Source: Bombardia bombarda (taxonomy: Eukaryota; Ascomycota; Sordariomycetes; Sordariales; Lasiosphaeriaceae). Taken from it: 64,000 nt of DNA. Under the pieces are notes generated by a model. It was not told the origin of the DNA. It did not search any database and worked only from the letters and a program-made list of their open reading frames with translations. The DNA lies in assembly GCA_030512295.1 (NCBI GenBank), contig JAULSR010000001.1, forward strand, positions 7,029,001 to 7,093,000, read 5' to 3'. Both the position numbers and the translations under genes were made by a program. Positions 1 through 10,098 of the stretch are shown in pieces (the stretch's first letter is position 1; each line of letters starts with the position of its first letter).

Positions 1-2125
1 GTAGAGGGCCTCGGCATCGAGGAGCGGGGCGGGGAAGGCGGCTGCCCAGGGGGCCTTGGAGTAGTTGAGCGAGATGACGAGGACGGTGAAGGCGTCGGAG
101 AAGGTGCGGTTCCAGTTGTCGTCGTCGGAGGCGTGTCCGACGGTGAACCCGCCGCCGTGCAGAGTGAACAAGGTGGGGAGCAGAGTCGGCGAGGTCAGGT
201 CATAGTGTGAAGGGAAGAAAATGCTAGTAATGGTCAATCTTTATTGACTCTGGCTCATTCTTACTCACAGGAGGAATATCTTACCGAACTGGCAGACGTC
301 GACGTATTGGATAGGCTTTTATAATGTCTGGCCGCTCCGGGGGAGGGTAGTATATGTCACGCAGCCCGCGATATAGTCCCATGGGCACAGTAAGTCCTTG
401 TATCATGCCGACCGAGGCTGCGTGAAATGCCCGCTCGATTACCGGCGGAGCATCCCATTCTTGCCTACCGGGTCTGCCATGGCTGGGATATCTACCTCGA
501 TTATACCTGCCGCCTGTCCTACTCCGACTTCGAGTTCTTGAAGAAGGGGACCTATGATCTCCGGGTACGTATGCTTCGGACGGTGAAGATAGTATATTAA
601 CCACCCAGTCTCCGTTGCTAGATTCACTTGGTGTTTGTGCCGAATAAGAATTGGTTTGGGATTGATCTTGTAACTTGTAGATGGAGGCTTCTCTGGAGAG
701 CTGGCTTCTTGGGGGCTCCTTCAGTGGGCTTCCGTCAAAGCGTGGTTGAGCTGAAGTGCTTGAGGCTAACAGAGGCTGGTTGTAAGGCCTAGAGGGCAGT
801 GGAAACTCTGGCGCATAGTCTGTAATCCTCCAAACCTCGTGGTAATGAGCTCGTTGTTCAACTCCTTCGAATTCGGGGCCGACTCTCCTGTTCTGGTCAC
901 TGCGCTCAACCGTAACATGAGATAACAGGCCTGATGGTGAATGAATGGGATCTGTCGCCCTTGGTGTCTGCAGGCGCCTGTCTTTGTCAACTATGGTCGA
1001 GTCTTTGAGATTGCGAGCTGCTGAATCTTCCGAAGGAAAGTGGGCTTCTTGATCTCGCTGTAGCGTCTTGGTTTCCGACTTTGACCTTGTGGGCTTGCTT
1101 GTTTGATCAGGGGTTGCTTCTGGGGTTAACGGAAGACTTCCGGTTGGTATCGAACGATGTGGAGTTGATGGACGGGAGAAAGGTGTCGAAGCCCAATGTC
1201 TAGCCTCATCATCGTGGAATGTCATGTCTTCATCGAATGCGCACGTATCGTCGTCAAACTCTTCGACAACAAATGGAGGCGTGTCTGGCGGGCTGGATGT
1301 GATGCCTTTTGTCATTTCCTCCCTCCTTTGGCCTGGAATTACTCTCGGTGTTGGCATGGGTACGGGAGTAAGCCCCGTGGGTGTTCTGGGTTTACCCAGA
1401 CGCAGTTCAGATTCAGAACCAAAACTATGTGCTTGGTTATCGTGGTGGGTCTTGTCAAAAGCTATTGCATCTTCATCAGTCGCCATAGTCTCGAAGTTGT
1501 CGTCGTCAGCGTCTGCGTCTTTGTACTGACCGGTTCCATGTGATTCGACCACATTGACGTCGTTCAATATTTCTTGAATTGGCGAACCAACACGACCAAA
1601 TTCTTCATAGTCCTGCCGCCGTGTTACACCACTCTTCTGTCCTTCCTCTTCCACCCCTTTGTTTTCCTCCAACAAAGATAGTGCAGCTGTCAACTCGGGC
1701 ATCTCAGGCACGATACTTATTCTGCTTCTCGGGCCGAGGTCTCTTGGCCTGCTCTTGCTTCGGCCCATGCTCTTGCTTCTGCTCCTCTCTTCCCACAAGG
1801 CGATACGTTCGCGGGTGCTGGCACTATTCTCCCTTCTGGCCGATGGCACCTTGATAGCCTCATTGTTGTCAGAAGTGGTCACGCCCGTTGTATCACTGCC
1901 TCTGTCCTGCCTGCTCCGAGTCCGTCCCCTCTCTTCATCGGTGTTCTCTTCCGTGTCTCGCACATGCTGAAGCTGCTTGATTGCGTTTGTCAAGTCAATG
2001 GGGGAAGAATCGAGCGGGATACATGGGCGCACAGCGTCGGCGATGCTGCTCCTTCTTGATGCAGAGCGCGACGCGGGTACGGACAGAAGCGAGAAACGTT
2101 TGGGGGTGGGTTCGTAACTTGGCAT
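1..2125 (-). CDS. Alpha/beta-hydrolase (fold-3 esterase/lipase) with ~550-residue disordered N-terminus, 3' end outside window
   Basis: Two exons are visible: 285..2125 and <1..223, joined across a 61-nt intron (224..284, GTAAGA donor, TAG acceptor). The splice joins LPVR to IFFPSHYDL, as in fungal hydrolases of this family, and about 20 residues later comes HGGGF, the oxyanion-hole motif of the hormone-sensitive-lipase/esterase group. The catalytic Ser, Asp and His would lie beyond the window start, so activity cannot be judged. Residues 1 to about 545 are low-complexity, rich in Ser, Arg, Asp and Glu, with RS-type stretches, and probably disordered. The conserved part starts near residue 550 (VIERAFHAASVG). 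The reaction is inferred to be carboxylester hydrolysis; the substrate is unknown. The start is the first ATG of the uninterrupted frame; a later start near the conserved part is possible but nothing in the sequence favours it. Confidence 0.82.
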
Positions 2126-2863
2126 CCTGGTGGTGAGGTAGGCGGGTTGGAGTCAGACTCGCCGCATGTTTTGTCGATGTAAGTTGGCTGGAAGAGAGAG
2201 TAGAATATTCATTGTAGAAAGTCAGAGGTTGCTGGCACCGTGATCTTCGACGCTGGAGACATAGGCGCATGTCGGCTGAAGAATGGGCAAGTTTCGCCAA
2301 TTATCCCGAGAGCCGCCATCATGAAACCTCGAGAATTATGCATTTCAGTCTTGCCTCAAACTCTGAGCCATTGATCCGGTAACAGGGTAGGTAATAACCA
2401 TTGGCCTTGCTTTCAATTGAAGCCTGGGTGGTGGGACTAGCGTGGGACGCATGAAAGAAAATGGAAGGTTATACGCCAAAGCAATATCTGGCAAGGTAGG
2501 TACCTCGGGAAGTTTTCTGTTACTAGGGCATCTAGAGCGATCAATCCTGCCATACTAAAAATAAGGTTCACTAACAGCGGTACAACCTGATTTGTAGCAA
2601 ATGCAAGTGTTAGGTACCTAGGTACCTTATGTTTTAGTGCAAAATGGCTTAGTAACATTCATTACATAATGTCAGGTCATTTGTCCAGCTGTCGCCAACT
2701 CGACATGCGTAGCGCGTAACTCGCTTCCTGATCAAAAGTTTCAAGCTCGCCATGCTCTACTCAATTCTCCGCCCACGTTTGCTCTCACCATATCGCCATA
2801 CAAAGAAAGCTAAATTGGGGAGTCTTTTATCTCTTGTTGGCGTTTGCGACCGGAAATTCGTAC
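2126..2863. other. Intergenic, divergent promoter region
   Basis: This separates two divergently transcribed genes, so it should hold both promoters. No convincing coding sequence is seen. It contains one exact TACCTAGGTA palindrome (2615..2624) inside a longer run of GGTACC/CCTAGG units and a related copy near 2494. Confidence 0.6.
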
Positions 2864-4167
2864 ATGGCGCCGCCGCGGCCTCGGGCGACCGCGACACGTA
2901 CAAGACAACAGAAAACGCGTCTGGCCCCGTAACACAGCATCCTCACAATAGCACTTTCGGGGGGTTGGGAAGATACCTGAGGTCATTTGACAGCAGCCTG
3001 CTTGAGCCGGCCGAGACGCCCGTGTCAAGCAGCCCCAACAGCGAGCTCATATCTTCCTACACCTGGCTTCCCACAACCAGCCCCCCAACCATTCATGTCC
3101 CAGGTAAGGACAAGCACCACCAGGGGGCACGACGTGCATGCTCGTTACTTACCAATATAGGTGTAACCCCTACATGGAAGCCCATGATCTTTCCAGCGCA
3201 ACTTGCATCCGACGACCAATTCATAGATCCCCCAAATCGATCTCGTTCTGATTATCGGTTTGAGGCAGCCTTCCAAGCCACTAACCTTATGAAACCTGGA
3301 TTTCGGTTCGACAACGTCGATATTGTAGCCAGGCATCGCACTCTACTAGACCTGTTCAAGTTTTCTTGTGACCGTGGCCACAGCAAGCGCTTAACTAATC
3401 TCAACTTGTATCTCATCAAAAATACGTTGATCATCGCCGAGAGGAAGAGCCTAGATGATGAGGGGGCAAAGGGTTCTTTTAAGTTTGGCCGCGACTTCAG
3501 ACGTGCAAACACCCAGCTTCCGATCGGTGCGGAAGAAGAGTTCAACTACCGCATGATACAGTACAGCTTGGGCGGGTTGTCTTGTGCAGTGCTTTCGAGG
3601 GTCGATGCGTGTTGTAGGTCTAGTGACGACGACATGTCATTAGAACCAGATTTCACGACTGTCGCATCTCATGGTACACCTCTTGATAATCATGGCATGT
3701 CAAAAGCCCCTTCGCCGCCCCTAAAATCGCCTCTTGTCAAGGTGATTGCGCGGGGATCCATAGATCCACAGTCAAGCACTGTAGAGATCACGACCACGAC
3801 TAGGCAGCGCTCGAAATCCTCCAATATCCGCCAACTGTTAAAGGAACAGCTTTGGTTCAGCCGAACACCATATTTGTTCCAGGGCATTCATGGAGGACAA
3901 GGGTTCTTTCGGAAGCCAAGAACCGCTCACCTCACCCAAAACGATTTCAGGGCATGGGAAGCAACAGAGGATAACCAAGCTGGCCTTCGCAAGATGGTTC
4001 ACCTGCTTTCCCAGTTGCGAGATACCGTCAAGGCGACGGAGGAAAAGAGCTGCGTGGTCCTCGTTAGCTCGAGGAATCTGAGGGTCTTTGTCAATGGGGG
4101 CAGACCGGGGATGGGAATACCAAAGATCTTGTCAGATAACACCGTAGCAGAATTTTGGTCATCTTAG
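2864..4167 (+). CDS. Conserved fungal protein of the family commonly misnamed geranylgeranyl pyrophosphate synthetase
   Basis: Model: exons 2864..2928, 2994..3103, 3161..4167 (393 residues). Intron 1 (65 nt) and the frame-neutral intron 2 (57 nt, GTAAGG...TAG) give consistent phases. The product starts with a short Arg-rich tail (TRTRQQKTR), then SSYTWL and HVPG...PTWKP, then FDNVDIVARHRTLLDLFKF, a core I recognise from a widespread fungal family. There are no DDxxD motifs, so prenyl-transferase activity is not supported; the usual name looks like an annotation error. Function is unknown. An alternative reading opens at an ATG at 2752 and runs through both introns, but it lacks the basic N-terminus typical of the family and needs retained introns. 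No neighbour suggests a role. Confidence 0.72.
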
Positions 4168-4729
4168 GGAGATCAGGAGGGGCCAAGATATTATGACCAG
4201 AAACAACTGCGTTTGCCAGCCTTTTTGCCATCAACGCCTCTCCTAACTCTGGAGAAACGGGAGATACCGAGACGTTTGGTTCACGGAAATGCCCCTAAAA
4301 GAGTATACCCACTCTTCAAGCTAGAAGTAGTACCTAGTAAGGAGCAATACAGACAGGCAGCAACATATAGTGTTAGCCAAATGTACTCATATAGCTTAGC
4401 ATCAGCCTTAGCCACGGTATATATACCTACCTACCTACTCTAAACAACCGCGGTCAGTTGAGGTGGCTTTGCAAAGTCCTCGTCTGTATCAGCAGCATGG
4501 GAGTGACTACCAGGTACTTGCTTTAAGTAGTAAGAGCTAGGGCTGCTGATACTGTCAGATCTCGGAAAGTTAACAAGTGCAGTGATTTTCTCACTTAATC
4601 CCGCATCTCTATTTTCTTCCCCCAACAACTCAATAACGATAAATCAATCCAGCCAAACAAAACCCTCCACAATTCTCCAAAACACGTAAAATAAAGCAAC
4701 CCACCACCCCTCCTGCCAAAAGAGAAAAA
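4168..4729. other. Intergenic
   Basis: No coding sequence recognised. It includes TACCTACC repeats near 4425 and a C/A-rich stretch directly before the next ATG, which looks like a fungal leader. Confidence 0.5.
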
Positions 4730-5191
4730 ATGCAAAACCACATCGTCACCACCTCGTCCCCCCTCCCGGCCACCTTCCTCCAGCAAATCGCCCTCGCCGG
4801 CCCCCTGGACGAGATCTCCAACCACCCGGGCGCCGTCCGCCACCACCTCTTCTGGCACGGCGATCGCGACCGCACTACTAACACGCTGCGTCGGTCTATG
4901 CTCTTCTTCGTCTACCAGACGGGGCGGCACGGCCCGCAGAATGGATTTCGCCTCTGCGTCGCGCACCGGGGGTTTCATATCGCGTCGCCGACGAAGATGG
5001 AGAGAAAGGAAGGAGGAGAGGGGGAAGAGGACGATATTGATCAGTTAGAGAGGGTGATTCCGCAGGGGCATGTGGAGGTTGTGGTGTTGGGAGAGGCGCC
5101 GGTTTTGGAGGATGACGAGGATGATGAGGATGGGGATGTTAACGAGGGCGAGGATGGGAATGAGATTGAGGATGGGAAGGGTCAGAATTGA
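4730..5191 (+). CDS. Small hypothetical protein with acidic C-terminus
   Basis: Single-exon frame of 153 residues. The ATG sits in a good context (AAAAATGCAA) after an A/C-rich leader, and codons in the first half end mostly in C or G, which argues for real coding. Residues 1-90 look globular (LPATFLQQIALAGPLDEI, HHLFWHGDRD, RRSMLFFVYQTG), while the last 40 are nearly all Glu, Asp and Gly. There is no signal peptide or membrane segment. I do not recognise the family. The HLFWHGDRDRTTNTLRRSM stretch might be the start of a larger domain, but no in-frame continuation was found. Confidence 0.6.
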   Translation: MQNHIVTTSSPLPATFLQQIALAGPLDEISNHPGAVRHHLFWHGDRDRTTNTLRRSMLFFVYQTGRHGPQNGFRLCVAHRGFHIASPTKMERKEGGEGEEDDIDQLERVIPQGHVEVVVLGEAPVLEDDEDDEDGDVNEGEDGNEIEDGKGQN

Positions 5192-6083
5192 TGACGAACG
5201 AGGGTCGGTGAGTGGGAAGCGGCCTCCCAGTGAGTCCAGGCAACAGTGAACGATCATATCATTTGTACTGAGATGAATGCGGTCACCGAAGACAGTATTT
5301 GACATTTGACAATTCGGTTGGTATTTTGGAATAACTTCCAACTCACATGATGTCATTAGTATATACAGTTTAGCGTCCAAATATTATCTGTGTCGGTATG
5401 TAGATGCGGCTTCAGACTGATAAATGCGAGTACTTTGACCTGAGATGACGTGTCCGGCGAGATGGTTGCCACATCTTTGCTGTTGGTGGACCAGCATGCT
5501 GCAGTCAAAGTCGCCGTAATGATCAATATTTACACAGTAGGCCTGAAGGGGTTTCGGTCAGAGAAAATAAAGATATTGTTAGGGTATGGAGTTTGTCCTG
5601 GCTTGGCGCCAGGTGTGCCAACCCTGAAAATCAGGCGACGAAATCGGGTTCGGTGTCCCAAAGGCGTGGTTCAGACGCGCCGGTTTATCCGTCGCGTTGA
5701 TCTGCGAGGGTGTGTGCATTATGCAAGGGATATTAGCTGCCTCGTTTGGGTTGGAGAGAATACGGAAAGGACGATGGGATGGGGGTGGCTACCTAGGAAA
5801 GATAAGCATGATAAGCCTATAAGGTCACTGGGTGGCCCTATCTCGGATTCAGCCCAAGCGTCAAATGTTATTGATTCCAGGTCCAAGAGGCGCTGTGACT
5901 GGGCGAGAATTTCAATAGTTCCATCGATTTGGAGGCTCCCTCGCCCCCTGCTGCAGGGCGTTGAGCTTCAAAATGCTTCAATTCCCCAAGTTTTGTTATA
6001 TACTACTTGGGGTAGACATGCATGGTTAATGATGTGCATGTCTCAATAGTTTGACGATCACTGCTACAATTCAGCCTGATGAA
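5192..6083. other. Intergenic / promoter of membrane protein gene
   Basis: An open frame of 199 codons at 5450..6049 has no recognisable domain, random-looking composition and no good start context, so I treat the stretch as non-coding. A CCTAGG-type motif lies near 5792. Confidence 0.5.
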
Positions 6084-8186
6084 ATGCGCTTTCGTTCCCA
6101 GCTCTTCGCCGTCGCGCTTGTCTCCATCCTCCTGTTTCCAGCTCTTGGCTCTGCATTCAGGTGGGTAGGCGGCGTCAACTTTACCGCCTGCTACGACAAC
6201 TCCGTCAAGAATCTCGCACAAAACTGCAGCGACACGGCGAACCAAGTATGCCTCTTCGACGGTAACGGCGTCCTCACAAACCCAAATCGCATCTTTATTA
6301 CGTACGAGGCCTGCGAGCGGCTCTGTGGCGATGGCTACGGTCTCTGGGAAACTAAGGACACCCTCCTGCGCATCTCGCTCTGGGTCATTCCGGCCGTGAT
6401 CCTCATTGCGCATTTTCATTTCCCGCCATTGGGGCCGGCAAATATAGCCTGTGTCATTGCACACATGCTTGCCGACCCCATCGACACCCTCTGGTGCCTC
6501 TTGACCCGCATCACAGCTCGACGTCACTTACTCAAAAGGGCTGAGGGGAATCGATTGTTAGGCGCAGGTGCTGTTGCCACTATTTGGGCAGCCTATGATG
6601 AGCTGGACTTTCACGATCCGTCCGGCCAGTTTTTGGAAGCGCTAGCAAGACTTGAGGCACCGGTGGGCTCTTACACAGAGACTCGTTACTACCACGAAAC
6701 AAACTCGCAGTTCAAAGGCCCAGGCTTATCCCTACAAAGTCCCCAAACCGACGGGACATCACGATATCCGCCTGACTTTCTCAGGATCAAGGAAGGACGA
6801 GAAGGTCATAGGTTTGGAAGATCGAAGCCCCTATTGCACACCATCAAAGCTTGGCTTTCCCCGTCCACACGCAGAATAGGTCAACCATCTCTGAGAAGAG
6901 TGCCCGACTACTTCCAACGATGGGACCACGACATCCGTCAGCTTGATCAAGATGAGCGGCCAGTGCTGTACTTCATCGAAGTCGCTGCTCAGCGGCTTGT
7001 CTTCAACCGAGACGAGTCCCTGCTTACCACATGGATCTCGGTTCTTGGCCTCATGTCTGCCCTGATGGGCGCATTCGTGCGCACCTGGGCAAACCGGCTC
7101 GACAACCAAACCGCACACACCATCGCAACAGTCACTCTGCTCTTGATCGTTCTTCCTATAGTCAAGCTGAGCGGCAACATTGGCGCCTTTACCTCCTCGA
7201 CTGCCGCAATAAACGTCATCCAGCAGCTCCGCCAGGACCTGACGCGCCACTTTGGCTTCGACACGGGACTGTTTCCTCCCTTAAAGATCCGCACCGCGCC
7301 AGATGAACTCGACACAGCCAGAAAGGGCTACTACAGCGTCCCAGCAACAGACGGCATCCAGCTCATCAGGTTGACCACACCCACAACCAGCAACACTCAG
7401 GTCCCAGATCCCGAGTACAACCCCCAGCCAGACGGACTCTCGCGCTCAGAGCTCAGCGAGGAGGAAAAGCAGCTGCTCGACTGGCCCCGCATCGCCGCCT
7501 TCTCGGGCATGAACAACTCGTACCGCCCGCAAAAGTCGTCGAGCCTCGTCCCGCGCCACTGGTCCCTCTGGCTGCTCACCATCTCGGTCGTCTGGACCCT
7601 CGGCTTCTGCTTCACGCCCGCCATGCTCATCTCGTACCTCACCCCGCTGCGCGGCTTCGCCTGCCGCTCGCTCGCCTGGACGACCATCGCGTCCTGCTGG
7701 GTCGCGAGCCTCGTGCTCGACCTGGCATGGACGCGCCTGCACCACCACAGCTACCCGGGCAAGTGGATCAGCAAGCCGCGCAACCTCTGGCGGCTCACGT
7801 GCGCGCGCGACCTGTTCTTCGCGGCGGTCATCATCCTGATCGTGACGGCGCAGCAGCTGGGGCTGTATAACAGCTGCTTCTGCCGGTCGGGCCAGCTGTC
7901 GCGCGTGCTGCCGGGGTACGTCAACATGACGCCGTTTACGGATGCCGAGTTTATGGAGGGGTGGAAGATGTGGGTGGGCGCGCCGAGCGCGTCCTTCCTG
8001 GTCAGTGTGGTGTGTATTGTCATTCTAGAGCGGAGCTTTTCCGAGTCGGCGAGGCTGTTGAGTAGGGATAAGAAGGAGAGGGAGAGGATGATTCTGCATT
8101 TGAAGAGGTTGGCTGGTATGTCGCCTGAGGTGAGGAGGGTGTCGTGGGCGTTGTCGGAGTATAGTGGTGGCCAGCGCTCCAAGTAA
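6084..8186 (+). CDS. Polytopic membrane protein with secreted Cys-rich N-terminal domain
   Basis: One exon, 700 residues from the ATG at 6084, chosen because it begins a clean signal peptide (MRFRSQLFAVALVSILLF, A-rich cleavage zone). An in-frame ATG at 6051 would add 11 polar residues. Next comes a short Cys-rich lumenal domain (FTACYDNSV, ANQVCLF, YEACERLCGDGYG), then about seven hydrophobic segments: near 100, 320, 355, 500, 530, 580 and 635. The conserved-looking WISVLGLMSALMGAFVR segment resembles uncharacterised fungal plasma-membrane proteins; function is unknown. The last codons (CAG CGC TCC AAG TAA) lie inside the terminal repeat of a hAT remnant, so the native C-terminus may have been replaced. 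Confidence 0.8.
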   Translation: MRFRSQLFAVALVSILLFPALGSAFRWVGGVNFTACYDNSVKNLAQNCSDTANQVCLFDGNGVLTNPNRIFITYEACERLCGDGYGLWETKDTLLRISLWVIPAVILIAHFHFPPLGPANIACVIAHMLADPIDTLWCLLTRITARRHLLKRAEGNRLLGAGAVATIWAAYDELDFHDPSGQFLEALARLEAPVGSYTETRYYHETNSQFKGPGLSLQSPQTDGTSRYPPDFLRIKEGREGHRFGRSKPLLHTIKAWLSPSTRRIGQPSLRRVPDYFQRWDHDIRQLDQDERPVLYFIEVAAQRLVFNRDESLLTTWISVLGLMSALMGAFVRTWANRLDNQTAHTIATVTLLLIVLPIVKLSGNIGAFTSSTAAINVIQQLRQDLTRHFGFDTGLFPPLKIRTAPDELDTARKGYYSVPATDGIQLIRLTTPTTSNTQVPDPEYNPQPDGLSRSELSEEEKQLLDWPRIAAFSGMNNSYRPQKSSSLVPRHWSLWLLTISVVWTLGFCFTPAMLISYLTPLRGFACRSLAWTTIASCWVASLVLDLAWTRLHHHSYPGKWISKPRNLWRLTCARDLFFAAVIILIVTAQQLGLYNSCFCRSGQLSRVLPGYVNMTPFTDAEFMEGWKMWVGAPSASFLVSVVCIVILERSFSESARLLSRDKKERERMILHLKRLAGMSPEVRRVSWALSEYSGGQRSK

Positions 8187-8196
8187 GCCAAGTAAT
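8173..8196 (+). repeat. Left terminal inverted repeat of hAT remnant
   Basis: Twenty-four bases matching the reverse complement of 9074..9097 without mismatch. It overlaps the last five codons, including the stop, of the membrane protein gene. Confidence 0.8.
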
Positions 8197-8404
8197 TCAA
8201 GTTCAAGTAAGCCAAGTTAGCCACAACACCAAAACCCTGTCATTAAAGCCTGTTTTATTTACTTCGTGATGCCTGACCTTTCCGGCCTGCTTGACGGCTT
8301 CCGCGGCACCCCCGATAGCTCCCAAGTTTCCGAATTAATCGCGAGCGCCTTGACCGCAATAAACAACGCATTCCTCGCTGGATTAGCTTTTCCAGGAACG
8401 CGTT

Positions 8405-8602
8405 TTGCCCGAGGATGATATACTAAGCTGGTGGTTCCATAGACAATCAAAGATGGCCTTTGACTTGTTGTCAATACCGGCGATGTCATCGGAATGCGAG
8501 AGGCTTTTCAGTGCGGCCAAGCTAGTTATTCCCACGCAGAGGCATTCACTCAAAGATGACTCCATCCACGCACGCACTGTTGTGCCTGCAGAGTTGGCAT
8601 AG
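8405..8602 (+). pseudogene. hAT transposase C-terminal (hATC) fragment
   Basis: The frame encodes LSIPAMSSECERLFSAAK followed by a basic LKDDSI segment, the hallmark of the hAT C-terminal dimerisation domain, where the family pattern is IPaxSxxxERxFS. It is preceded by DDILSWWF and a hydrophobic MAFDLLSIP, as expected. Only about 60 of the usual 600-800 residues remain; the N-terminal BED finger and the catalytic core are absent from the element, so this is a fragment. Confidence 0.78.
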
Positions 8603-9073
8603 GAATAAAGTGGTTTGAGGGCAACTAGGCATACAGGCGCCTGGCTGCATCACTAAGTTGTTGACTCTCGAATCGGGTATTTTGGGTACTGTGGTTGCGG
8701 GCGAAAAAAAAAAACCCATGTCAGGTACTGTGGCTTACGCCGAAACCCATGTTTTTCCGAGCTTTGTACCTTTTCCAACCCTTGCGCGCACACGCCCAGC
8801 CCTGGCACCTCCCTTGTCAATACCTGCTCCACAGGTTTTATTTACCCATACCACCACAGTACAGCTCCTTTGAGCGTAGTCAGGCTCAAATCGCTCAAAT
8901 AACGAATAAAATTTTGACTTCCAAAAAACGCACGCACGGGGCCCGAGCTTTTTTGTGGGTTAAAAGTGGAGGAAAAAAAATCAAGTAAGTCAAGTAATTT
9001 AAGTAAGTGGGCCAAACTTGCAAGTAATTGGGCTGGCCTTCAAATCAATTCAAGTATGCGGGCCAGATTTGAC

Positions 9074-9097
9074 TTACTTGGCTTACTTGGAGCGCTG
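9074..9097 (-). repeat. Right terminal inverted repeat of hAT remnant
   Basis: Perfect inverted match to 8173..8196. The trypsin-like pseudogene starts 56 bases further on. Confidence 0.8.
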
Positions 9098-9153
9098 ATT
9101 CAAAGCAGCAAACGGAGTCCAAAGGATTGCATATTTCAGTCGCAACCAACACA

Positions 9154-10098
9154 ATGGAGTTCTCGCCACGAAGAACCCGACAGCACAAAAGGCGGCTACT
9201 CGCCAACTCTCAAACAAGCAAATCCCTCAGCAGAGACGATCCAAACCATAACACAGAAGCCATAATTAACAGCGAAACGCTGCATGAAGCTTCCATCAAC
9301 GAGTCCCAGCTAGTGTCAATTCCTCAAAATCCGGGTCCAAAACTCACAAAACTCTCCCGGACAGACCACACCCTGCTGCTGCTGAAGCAGGATCTTTTAC
9401 GAAAATATGCCATCTCCATACCAAAAGACTTCCAAAAGCACTCCAATGCAGATGCCGCTACTCTCGTCTTTGCCCAAAAGGAAGCCGGCACGGCAGTCTG
9501 TATCCAACCCGACGGCCTGGTGCTGACGTGCTCGCACTGTGTAGCAGAGACGGCCGCTGACCTCGATCTCGACGCAGTCCACTGGCTCTTGTTCGCCTCT
9601 GGCAGGATCGTCTCTGCCACTTGCGTTGCGTAGGGGGATCTGGCCTTGATGCAAATCGCTGGGGCTCAGAGCAAGGTGGGAGAAGAAGAGGACGGGCATG
9701 GAACGAGCAAAACTCCATTGTTAAGCGGCACCAAGTTTCCAAGTGTGTCAGTCGCCGAACAAGCGCCGTCTGTTAACTCACGTCTGGTGTGCATAGGTCA
9801 TCCTGGCAGTGAGGACCTAGAGGCGGGAGAGCCGGGCGTCAAGACAAACTACGACGTCTTGCATCTCAGCACTGGCGTGTATAGGGGTATCGCCGAGGGG
9901 CAGGATGTCCAGAATAATGCTGATATTGGTGCCCTGCAGCATGACTGCTGGACGTAGTGGGGCCATAGCGGGGCACCGCTTTTGGATAGAAAGTCGGGTG
10001 AGCTGGTTGGGTTTCATTCCTCGTGAGACGATGAGACGGGTATGAGGAGGGGAGTACCGCTGGAGGCGATTAGAGAGTTTCTTAAGAGGAACTGTTAA
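9154..10098 (+). pseudogene. Trypsin-like serine peptidase (Trypsin_2 type), three in-frame stops
   Basis: One reading frame, unbroken by indels, runs from the ATG at 9154 to TAA at 10096..10098 (315 codons) but contains TAG at 9631, TAG at 9955 and TGA at 10024. All parts of a chymotrypsin-fold peptidase can be read: LTCSHCVAE with the catalytic His, GDLALMQI with the Asp, and GHSGAPLLD with the Ser, followed by GELVGFHSS and a closing RGVPLEAIREFL helix. The N-terminal 80 residues are basic and low-complexity. Every stop can come from one G:C to A:T transition (TGG or CAG to TAG; TGG or CGA to TGA). It is therefore a recently dead gene, or a set of base-calling errors, less likely with three events. 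Confidence 0.8.

Larger units (their letters stand above)
8173..9097. mobile_element. Degenerate hAT-type DNA transposon remnant
   Basis: The segment is bounded by 24-bp perfect inverted repeats (8173..8196 and 9074..9097, unit reading CAAGTAAGCCAAGTAA after CAGCGCTC). Further CAAGTAA copies sit inside both ends, typical of hAT subterminal repeats. Inside is the C-terminal dimerisation segment of a hAT transposase. At 925 bp the element has lost most of its transposase and cannot be autonomous. AGCGCT is present at both outer edges; because that hexamer is palindromic it cannot be told whether it is target duplication or part of the inverted repeat. Confidence 0.72.

Noticed and set aside
2752..4167. 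Single-exon reading from an ATG at 2752 through both introns of the conserved fungal protein
   Set aside because: Frame-neutral retained introns explain why it is open; the spliced model gives the family's basic N-terminus and VPG|VTPTW core.
5450..6049. 199-codon frame before the membrane protein gene
   Set aside because: Random composition, no conserved motif, poor codon bias and lies in the expected promoter.
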